A stretch of 64,000 bases of DNA. It comes from Cristatella mucedo (lineage: Eukaryota; Bryozoa; Phylactolaemata; Cristatellidae). The notes under the pieces are model-generated. The model did not search any database. It was not told where the DNA came from and saw only the letters and a program-made list of their open reading frames with translations. How positions within the stretch are numbered: the stretch's first letter is position 1; the number at the start of each line of letters is the position of its first letter. Below, in pieces: positions 55,898 to 64,000 of the stretch. Where the stretch lies: NCBI GenBank assembly GCA_009760855.2, contig WPIO01000114.1, positions 56,001 through 120,000 of the forward strand, read 5' to 3'. The position numbers and the translations under genes are program-made.

Positions 55898-56925
55898 TAT
55901 CTCGGCAGTCAATATCTGGCTGTAATAGTATAATAATAGCATAACATAATGTAGAGGACCAGCGTTTTAGTAGTCAGCCTTCGGTGGTGCAGTCTTCACC
56001 CACCACTTTGAGGCTTTCACTTTCGCAGCTTCACTCTACCGCGGCTTTTCAAAAAACTTATATTAATTAAAAATTGGATAATGAAAATAACAACACAATA
56101 TAATTAATACAATAATACAATAAAATTAGACAATGAAAATAATAAAGCGCGCGCTTGGTTTTTTGAGTCAATTAAACACATCTATATTACAAGTAAAATT
56201 AAAACTACTGTCCTAATTAACTGTAGGCCTATATATTCGAACACCCGCACAAGTCCTTCATCGCCAGGTGCAGCCACTCGACCACTCCTTGTGTGTGGGC
56301 AACAACTCTTTTTAACCTCTCTTTAGCTTCATCGCTACATCGCCAAACAAGTTGCACTATTTCTACATGTTAGTGGTTGTGTGTAAGAACTGTGCGTGCA
56401 ATTAAATGTACAGTAGGAATAATATAATTCGTAATGTCTAATATGTCTTACTTATTTTTATTTTGTCTAATATGTTGGCTAATTAGAATGTAATTGTGAC
56501 TAAAGGGAATTAATTTCATTCTAGAGGCCTCTAATGATATGAAAAACCGTAATTAAGGGTATTGAGTTGTTTTTCTTTGCTCCAACTGCGAAAATATTTG
56601 ATTTAAAAATTAAGAATTATACTTTGTGGAAATTCACTTGTCGCTGCAAAGTCTGGAAATGAATAACTGCAATAAACAAGGGACGACCGTATTTATCGAC
56701 TAAGAGTATTACAATTACGAGTGTTGTGGTGACAGCCTAAGCTCTATAGTGAAAAGCACCTACATATCATTCGTAATGCTATTTTAGGTTAGAAACGGTA
56801 CTTTTGTGTAATAAATATGAAACGAACAAGCTCGGCAACCATAACCTAGGTCAGATTAATGCTGGCCTGTATTTCAGCAGCAATCGTACTACTAGTGGTA
56901 GAAGGCTGTTGTAGTTTTGGGCCCT
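55898..56925. other. AT-rich, no recognised gene
   Basis: Low-complexity AT-rich DNA with local TAATA-type duplications at 56040-56140. Confidence 0.5.
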
Positions 56926-57088
56926 GGTAGCCCGTGAGGTAAGGTGCTCGCTCTTTACAACCGAGGTTATGGGTTCGAATCCTGCAGTGAGCAATCCTTT
57001 ATTGCCAACCGTAAGCGGTGTTGATAGCCACTAAGGCTCTTCTGCCGCCTTTAAAAATAAGGTTGTTAAATCAGCTAATATTTCTTTC
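56926..57088 (+). mobile_element. SINE1, near full length
   Basis: Starts GGTAGCCCGTGAGGTAAGG (A-box region). B-box GGTTCGAATCC, then the body with GTAAGCGGTG and AAGGCTCTTCTG, ending AAATCAGCTAATATT. The most complete plus-strand copy. Confidence 0.92.
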
Positions 57089-57254
57089 CTGCAGCAGCCG
57101 AGCATGCGGACGCTAGGTTGACTTTATTTAAAGGAAGTCCTGCTTAGCTAAACTACGATCAGTCCGATGTGATGAGAAGGACGATTGTGAGTTTCCGGCG
57201 TTACTGATAGTACTTGCATGCATAACACACTGCTGCATGGCAAAGAGCCGGGTG

Positions 57255-57422
57255 ATTAGGACTGTGATAGCCTGGCACTAAAGGTGGCTCTCTCTTGATG
57301 ACCAAGCTCGTCATTTCAAATCCTGCAGAGGTATGTGTATCCCTTACAGCCAATTGCAAGTGGCGATAGCCGCCTGTGCTATTCTGCCGATAAGTAAATG
57401 GGGCTGTAAAATCAGCCAATAT
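57255..57422 (+). mobile_element. SINE1, diverged
   Basis: Weak head; TTTCAAATCCTGCAG in place of the B-box region; GCAAGTGGCGATAGCC and AAAATCAGCCAATAT at the end. Confidence 0.75.
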
Positions 57423-57498
57423 AATAATAATAATAATAATAATGCATTTGATAAAGCGCCCACAGAACTCAATCTCTTTCTAGGTGTTTTACATTTTT
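57423..57498 (-). mobile_element. LINE-A terminal fragment
   Basis: (AAT)n, then GCATTTGATAAAGCGCCC and CTCAATCTCTTTCTAG. It directly abuts the 3' end of the preceding SINE1. Confidence 0.9.
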
Positions 57499-58381
57499 TA
57501 TTGGATGCACATATCTCCGCTAACAGTCTGATTGAAAAGAAATGTGTTCTGAGTTATCACCGCCAGACGACGCTTAGCGAAACGCTTTCCTGTCAGTCCA
57601 AGTGCTTCGTTTCAAGTCCTCGTCAGAGTTTTATCTCTCGCAGTTGCAAGGATTGGCTAATAGACATTTCTTTGCCGACCGATTTTCGAACTGGCCGGGC
57701 GTGCGGCTCGGAGCATTGGCTTTAAACCATTCTTTATATTCTAGTCTTTAAATTGTATTCATATTATTATGGCTTTATTTGTATATTTTTATTTATTTAC
57801 ATTATTCGTGCCTATTGATACCAGAACACGAGCATGTAGCTGCCAAATTTTTTTCAGTTGACCGCGTGCCCCCCCTCGGTGTGCCGTAGCTTTTAAAGAG
57901 GCGATTTATAGAGCATTTACAAAGTTGCTAGGATTGCGCTAAGAACCAGTAGTGACGACAATACTGCGGCAGCTAAGCATATCTATTGTGCTCCGTCTGC
58001 ACTTCGCAGCAGGTGGTCGGTGCAAAACCGTTCGCTAGACTTTTCCCGTCTTTGCAATTCATTTGTTCTCACTTTTAGCTTGCACATTACCCATTGGTCC
58101 ACCATATGGCCGCTTGGATAGCAGCAGACTTTTTCAAATTGACTGTTGATTGTTGCCCAGCTGACTAATTTTGGGAGAACTCATATCGCTACTAATGCAT
58201 TGAGAAAACCTTCCTTCAAAATGGGCTCGGCCATCATTGTGCAATCTAGGATTCCTGTACCAAAGCAAGCTTTCAGTAGACTAGAAGACTTCCAGTAAAC
58301 TACCTCATCAGCTCCACACTCAAGTCCGTCTACTTTCACGAAGTAGCACTGCCAAAATTTGGCCCTGCTAGACAAAATAAA
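57499..58381. other. No recognised gene
   Basis: A plus frame ending at 57725 is a chance continuation from the LINE-A tail. Otherwise no signature. Confidence 0.45.
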
Positions 58382-58558
58382 GCTAGCTGATTTAACAACC
58401 TCTTTTCTATAGCGACAGAAGAGCCTTTACGGCTATCACCACCGCTGGCAGTGGTGATAAAAGATCGCCAACCGCAGGATTCGAACCCACGACCTCGGGG
58501 CCGAGGTCGTGAAAAGCAACCACCTTACCTAGTGAGCCATTATGGCTCATCGTTTTTG
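58382..58558 (-). mobile_element. SINE1, near full length
   Basis: Antisense SINE1. The left end TAGCTGATTTAACAACCTCTTT is the 3' end. AGGATTCGAACCCACGACC is the B-box region; CCTTACCTAGTGAGCCAT is the A-box region. Confidence 0.92.
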
Positions 58559-58759
58559 TTTTAGAGAGAGAGATACCTCACCCAAGATAGTTCAGTAATT
58601 TGCGGTATTCCTTCTGGACTTTTGTAATTACCAATTTACTGGTACGATAGATAGGACATGGTGTAAAATTCTGCTCGCAGACTTTTCTGGTGTCTGGGTC
58701 TTAAATTCCGCAGTGTGCAAATTCACATTGACCACCATTAGCTACCTATCAAACAGGGT

Positions 58760-59060
58760 ATTGGCTTTAATGTTTGCCACTCACTTTCAGGTCCTCTCAT
58801 TTTTTGTTTCGCCCACTATGCCGGCTGGTTCTCACTCAGACTAGGCAACATGTCACATGCTCTTCTGACTCAAGTATGTCAGCTGTGCCTCCAACCAGCC
58901 ACAGTTTGTATCGAGACCGTGTCTCTAGTTCGCATCCGCCGAAAGGCTGGAACGCGTGACCAACTGACATTTCGACATCCCTTGACTTTTCTTTATTGAA
59001 TGGGCGTGAATGCTCATGTTCCATACAGTATTGGCTGGTTCTGTGTGAATTATCTTAACC
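58760..59060 (+). mobile_element. Old LINE-A-related fragment
   Basis: Blocks in LINE-A order: CACTCACTTTCAGGTCC, then the SESNS-like region, then CGAGACCGTGTCTCTAGTTCG, GGCTGGAACG and GACATTTCGACATCCC. Much more diverged than other copies. Confidence 0.55.
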
Positions 59061-59084
59061 TGCAAATGCGTGCTAGCATCGGGC

Positions 59085-59250
59085 CTTTAATCAGCTGGTT
59101 TGGTCCAGTGGTTAAGGTGCTCACCTCGACTGGTCAGGGTGAATGTATTCGATTGCCAAGATCCTAGGCTCCAGCCTTGTTGCTTATGCGATGCGTATGA
59201 ATAAAGGTTAGACTCTCTTAGGATGCTATTCAAATGAATTATATTTATTT
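59085..59250 (+). mobile_element. SINE2, diverged
   Basis: AGCTGGTTTGGTCCAGTGG and TTAAGGTGCTCACC form the head. The middle is rearranged. The end is GACTCTCTTAGGATGC and CAAATGAATTATATT. Confidence 0.8.
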
Positions 59251-59849
59251 TTTCTAGGGGTTGCCCTGACTTACTTACAGCATGCTTAAAGTGCTTGGAA
59301 CGGGATATGCTTGGTTTCGATGGTTATAAAGATTTTATATTATTATAATATTTCGATTATTATTGACAAATAAAATATTTGTTTTCCAAAACTGAGTGCC
59401 TTTCGCAGTTCTAGATAGCAAACCATCATGCTAATCCTGAAAATAAAAATATGTTAAATGCACTATATATGCAAAAATGCCAAACCAGTGTGCTGGCCTT
59501 TTTAATAGTTAATCGGATGCTTCATTTCCATCAGCTTCTCAGTTGATAAGTTATTGAGGCACGCACGATAGATCTTCTGCGTATGAAGCTAGCTTGAGTG
59601 CTCAAGGTGAGAACCCCTTGAAGCGTTTCTTCTTTAAATGCAGTCTGTCATACTACAGTTCACTCGGTGAATAAGCATCGATATCCGCTGCCCGTTGCTA
59701 ATTGCCTCAAGAATTTATAAATGAATGCATTGCTCATTATCAGTGGCATTTAAGGTGAACTAGCACTTGAAACTCCTTAGTGCTTAAGAAAACGTAGAGA
59801 AATGTAGCCACTGGATCTGGAGCCCAATGGTAAAATACTCTTCCTTTAG
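59251..59849. other. No recognised gene
   Basis: AT-rich with no coding signature. Confidence 0.45.
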
Positions 59850-60005
59850 CCCTTAGACCACATAGCCCAGCGGCCAGACGCTTGCTCTTCAGTACCCGGG
59901 TCTGAGTTTCAAGTCCTGAAGGGGGCGATTACTTATTTTTCAAAGCATGTGGTGTCAATAGACGTTAAAGTCTTTCATAAGGCTATTAAATCAGCTAACC
60001 TTTTT
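59850..60005 (+). mobile_element. SINE1, diverged
   Basis: CCCAGCGGCCAGACG head; GAGTTTCAAGTCCTG B-box region; ATTAAATCAGCTAACC end. Confidence 0.75.
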
Positions 60006-61274
60006 ACAATTTACCTATTAACGTTCTTAGGCTTGTGCAAATTTGTGTGCAACTGAAATTCAGAAAACGATTTTCACAGATGAATATGACTTGACATATG
60101 TATGGTAAATTAGCACTGCTCTGTGGTGCTTGCAAAAGGAAGAATGAGCTGCTTGCTGTGGGAAATGATTAATGCACTTATATTTGGCTGAAATCTTACG
60201 GGTTGAATTTCGATTACTAAGCTGCGATCATTCAAAGCCTCCCATTGAACCGGGAAAGAGAATGGCTTTCACACTCTCACTGGTTTTTTTCTTACTCTTT
60301 TGCGGTTAATACAAGGAAAGCAGCTAAAGAAATAGTAGGAACATTTTTGATCACCACCAGTGAGGTAGTCATTCATTTTCCCTTAGTAGCCCACTTAAAT
60401 AAATTGTTAACTGTGCTAAATGAATACGCTGGCTGTCGCAGCCTTCGCCTGTCACACCGCTCGTTGCCGAGCGGGCTGGTCCCACTCGAGCTCAAACGCT
60501 CAGCGAGCGACTCACGGGCACTCGTCTTCTGGGTACGGGTACTCGTCTTCTGTACACTCATCTTCTGGGTCGGCAGAGAGCCGCTCCGTCGGTGGGACCG
60601 CGCGAAACGGCATTTTCTATTCGTTGCAGACTATATGATCGGGCAGACCTCCTCTTCACGGGAACGCCGCTGATGACAGGCAGCTTTTTTAAATGGCCGT
60701 CTGTGTGATTAGACGCCTGGGGGCAAGCACTTCGCCTTGCTAACGCGCTGCAAGAGCACCACAGATCGGACTTCCGCGTATTCCGGCTTTCGGCCCAGAG
60801 ATATTCCACGCCAAGCCCCGCCTTTACTTGACGCAAGCGAATGTGAACCCTCGAGACATCGGACAGTGAGCCTTCACCATCACCATTCTCCAGCGGCAGC
60901 TCACCTGTAGGACTGCATCTTAGCTCGAAATTTAGCTACCGCGTAGGGTTCCAATGGTCTATAGTCTGTAAACTTCCGGACGTCTCGCTGACTTCTTCCT
61001 TTTGAGTTGCGTCAGTGGGCATCCTTGGCCTTGGCTTAACTCGTTCTCGGTTGCTCCAAGTAGCGCCCCAGAGCACGCGACCTGCAGGCCGCCAAAGCCC
61101 CCTGAGGGTTTGCGCAAGTCGCCCGACGACGACATGCGGGATGCGACATGCGACATGTGGGAGGGGGCTCGGAAGTCAGCGCTTTATGTGCTTGAAAATT
61201 AAGGTGCTTAAAAGATGAATGAATTCACATTGTCATCAGGTAGCAGCATCACCTTCTCGACTCCGGTGGCGTCT
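60006..61274. other. No recognised gene
   Basis: GC-rich between 60430 and 61170, with overlapping open frames on both strands and no family motif. Local repetition CTCGTCTTCTG(G/T)... at 60521-60570. Confidence 0.4.
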
Positions 61275-61418
61275 CGAACCCGCCCCGTGGGTCTTTGCAC
61301 AGGGGCAAGGCGATCGCTCATCGCGACCCAGGTCGCGAATTCAAGTCTTCGTCCGCTGCAAGCAGTGGTGATAGCCTTTAAGGCCAGTGAGGCTTTTCAA
61401 TCAGCTAACCTTTTTAAG
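61275..61418 (+). mobile_element. SINE1, diverged
   Basis: GGGGCAAGGCG head, GCGAATTCAAGTC B-box region, GCTGCAAGCAGTGGTGATAG body and AATCAGCTAACC end. Confidence 0.78.
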
Positions 61419-61481
61419 ACCAGACGACGGCGGGCTATTAATTGCGTAATGTCGCGTCCCACTACCGGGGAGCACCTCCCC

Positions 61482-61557
61482 TAATAATAATAATAAAAGT
61501 AATGCACTTGATAAAGCGCCCTCAGAACACTCAATCTCTTTCTAGGCGCTTTACACT
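61482..61557 (-). mobile_element. LINE-A terminal fragment
   Basis: (TAA)n, then GCACTTGATAAAGCGCCCTC and CTCAATCTCTTTCTAGGCGC. About 75 bp. Confidence 0.92.
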
Positions 61558-62444
61558 ACGTCGATGTATGCGTGGCAGCCATGGATGCTTACCGTTAAGC
61601 GTCGTCTGCTGTAAGGTTTTCTCTCTGCTTCTCCGCGGCATCTGCATTTCACTGAGGCAGCGATCGTCCAAGGTCAATGCCGATAGATCGGGCTGCTGGC
61701 CCGGTCGAGGCGATGAGCACTGCAGTCGCTCATGTCTATTGCGGCGAGCGAGCCTCCATCGACGGCTCAATATCGCTCCCCGTTGCCTGCAGCAGGAAGC
61801 GAAGTAGGAGCTTCGTGAGTAGCTGATCGTTCCGATCGTCCTTCTGCTCTCACCTTTCTTCTCAGCTTCCTATCATGCAACGAATGTCCCGTCAAACGAG
61901 CTTGCGCAATTTCGACCGTACGGGTGAACGCCGCGCCGCCGCGTGCTGCATAAAAAGTGATGCGACTAGGAGACGAACATAACGAAACTCTTGCCTCCGC
62001 ACTCTGTCACGCTGCGTTTCATTTTGAACTGACCCGAGCGCACGACACACACTGCACACAGGCTAGAGGTGAATAATCGAAGACTGCCGTAAGTGCTTCT
62101 CAAGTCTAGCTTTCGCTAGACCAAAAATTCAGAGTCAAAAGAAAACTAAAATCGTGAACCGCTCCTCTGTAGTCGCTGCGCTAGCCAAGTTCGGGCAGAT
62201 AATTGGCATACTCATTCGAGGCTGTAGAAAAGTAAATTTCAGAAGCAACACTGCGTGCAGATCCTAAAAATATTTGAGTTTTATTTAGTTGCATGATCTT
62301 GAATTAAAGAAACATGTGGAGCTAACAGACACGGAGCAAACTGGCGAGAGTAACTAGCCGGATTCGTCGTTCAATATAACTCTACCGACTTATTCAGCGA
62401 GGTATTTTCTCTATGTTAAAATTATCCGCGAGTGATTGCCGTAA
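61558..62444. other. No recognised gene
   Basis: Mixed composition with no supported feature. Confidence 0.45.
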
Positions 62445-62512
62445 TGCAGTTGCTTTTCACGACCTTGATCTCGAAGTCGTGGGTTCGAAGCCTGCAGTGG
62501 GCGATCCTGTGT
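62445..62512 (+). mobile_element. SINE1 head fragment
   Basis: GCTTTTCACGACCTTGATC, then GTGGGTTCGAAGCCTGCAG. Only the tRNA-like head remains. Confidence 0.75.
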
Positions 62513-62999
62513 GGCGTTGCGAGGGAACACGACTCTTGCAGCCTGCGAGCACTGGGCGGGCACCTTGCGAGGGCTCAGACTTAGGAAGCCGGAAGCTCAC
62601 GAGGGAACTCGCCTAGGAGGCCGCAAGCTCACGAGCGGTGGAAGGGCAGACGATGACTCGGTAGATGACTAGGCAGTCCTGCCCAAATCAATGCATTGGC
62701 GGCATTCGTGGGGACATCCATCTACAACTAACTGCCGCCAGCTGTCGGACAGGTTCGAAACGACCACAATGGCCCGACAGTGCGAAAAACAACTCATACA
62801 AGGACTGTAAGGGCTACCGAAAGAGTACAGTGGAGAAGAGAGCTAGATCCTTCGACTTCGGCAGCCGTCTAGTGTGTGTAGACTGGGCTTGGCTGGCGAA
62901 GTGTGAAATAAAGGTTTAGGTTTTGGAGCCAGCAGACATGTTGCTCTGTTGTGCCACCCAGCCCGACGACAGGTTGTGCGGAGGGCTGTCACATGCAGC
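62513..62999. other. No recognised gene; shared GC-rich word
   Basis: 62956-62991 shares the CAGCCCGACGACAGG...TGCGGAGG..TGTCACA block with 22.11-22.15 kb. Otherwise no signature. Confidence 0.4.
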
Positions 63000-63135
63000 T
63001 GCAAGCGATGGTGATGAGGTGGTGATGATTTAACAGCCTCTTTTGCATAGCTACAGAAAAGCCTTTAAGGCTCACCGCAAAGGCTCTTCTGTCACTCTAC
63101 AAAATAGACTGTTAAATCAGCTAGTATTTATCTAT
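63000..63135 (+). mobile_element. SINE1, rearranged
   Basis: CTGCAAGCGATGGTGATG, then an inverted scrap of the SINE1 end (TTTAACAGCCTCTTTTGCATAGC), then the normal end AGGCTCTTCTGTCACTC ... TTAAATCAGCTAGTATTT. Confidence 0.8.
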
Positions 63136-63137
63136 AA

Positions 63138-63525
63138 TATAATAATAATAATAATGCACTTGATGACCCTCAGAGAACTCAATCTCTTTCTAGGCGCTTT
63201 ACATTTGCTGCAAAGGGAAATGCAATTGAATGTTGAGTAACATCATGCTTGATAAACTAAGAGAATGAATAACATGGTTAGGAATGACATGCACAGGGTC
63301 AGCATGCAAATGTGGTTAGTGGCAGCATGCACAGTGTCAGCACGCATAAGCACATCAAGGACGAATCACAGGGACCCACTAAATGCTGCCCTAAATAGGT
63401 GTGTTTTTAAGTTCTTTGTAAATGTGGTCAAGTCAGGGGATGTTCTGACGCAGGTCGGGAGGGAGTTCCGGGCTTTGGGAGCATACGAACTAAATGCACG
63501 GTCTCCAAAGGATTTGAGGTTTGTA
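63138..63525 (-). mobile_element. LINE-A 3' end fragment
   Basis: (AAT)n at left abutting SINE1, then a hairpin (one arm slightly deleted), the UTR and the C-terminal ORF block to the TNLKSFGD region. Confidence 0.92.
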
Positions 63526-63659
63526 TTTCTTTATTTATCCTTTAAAAAAAAACATTCTGCTTCTTCAATGAGAACAGCGAGAATCCAAACATTAAACTGG
63601 GTACTCAAAATTCCTATTACTAGAAGCGTCGCATTAATTAGAATGAGCAGTTACACAAT

Positions 63660-64000
63660 AATAATAAAAAGATAATAATAATGATAGTGCATTTGATATA
63701 GCGCCCTGAAGAACTCAATTTCTCTGTGGGCACTTTATATTACTGCAAAGAAAACACGATTGAATGGTTACTGGCATCAGGTTCGATAAGCAACAAGAAT
63801 AACATGGTTAGGGGTGACATGCATAGGGTCGGCATGGAGGTATGGTTGGTGGCAGCATGCACAAGCACACAAAGAACGAGTCACGGAGATATACTAAATG
63901 CTGTGATAAATAGATGCGTTTTAGTTTCATTTTAAACGTGATCAACTCACGAGATGTTGTGCCGCAAATCGGGGTGAGTTCCAGGCTGCGGAAGCATATA
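63660..64000 (-). mobile_element. LINE-A 3' end fragment, cut by window edge
   Basis: (AAT)n, hairpin, UTR words and the start of the C-terminal ORF block. It runs past the right edge. Confidence 0.88.

Noticed and set aside
1040-63135. Functional tRNA genes at B-box sequences
   Set aside because: The tRNA-like heads are followed by conserved SINE bodies, recur as a family, and do not fold into clean cloverleaves.
1-64000. CRISPR arrays, rRNA genes or bacterial operons
   Set aside because: No direct-repeat/spacer arrays, rRNA signatures or prokaryotic gene organisation are present.

Overview
This window looks like invertebrate animal nuclear DNA. There are no bacterial operons, few long open frames, abundant retroposon debris, simple-sequence runs and split coding exons with splice-site signals. 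I cannot name the species. No host gene is complete here; most recognisable sequence is mobile-element remains.

Host coding signal is confined to the minus strand between 13.2 and 26.9 kb. An exon with a RING finger, two B-boxes and a coiled coil (TRIM-type, 25850-26884) lies upstream of a beta-propeller-like exon (17046-17887). Their splice signals and reading phase are compatible, so they may be one TRIM/propeller gene. Further downstream on the same strand, 13209-14342 encodes a protein with a chymotrypsin-like His/Asp/Ser motif order. It may be a separate gene or a later exon.

The repeats form a coherent community. LINE-A and LINE-B are two CR1/L2-like non-LTR retrotransposon families. 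LINE-A occurs as more than 20 mostly 5'-truncated pieces on both strands, ending in a conserved hairpin and (ATT)n. SINE1 and SINE2 are two tRNA-headed SINE families. SINE2 ends in the same hairpin as LINE-A, so LINE-A is its likely mobilising partner. Nested insertions give a relative order (SINE2 inside SINE1, SINE2 inside LINE-A, LINE-A inside the Polinton). A short hAT element resembling the SPIN family, with 8-bp target duplications, sits at 55706-55889.

From about 41.3 to 52.0 kb the base composition shifts abruptly to AT-rich. This block is a decayed, probably left-truncated Polinton/Maverick-type element (endogenous virus-like DNA transposon). It carries a family-B DNA polymerase of about 1,200 codons, adjacent small acidic and basic ORFs, a long fibre-like protein with phage-style repeats, a membrane-active-looking protein, an HNH endonuclease with a DNA-binding tail, and a cluster of structural-protein remnants. 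Integrase, packaging ATPase, protease and a clear major capsid gene were not found. Several genes carry stops, frameshifts and changed catalytic residues, and the HNH gene is interrupted by a LINE-A tail with a perfect 12-bp target duplication.

The Polinton is flanked by GC/CpG-rich DNA (39.2-41.3 and 52.0-54.5 kb) in which I recognise no gene. The right end (54.5-64 kb) is a SINE/LINE graveyard with a 33-bp coding-phase minisatellite at 55.33-55.63 kb.
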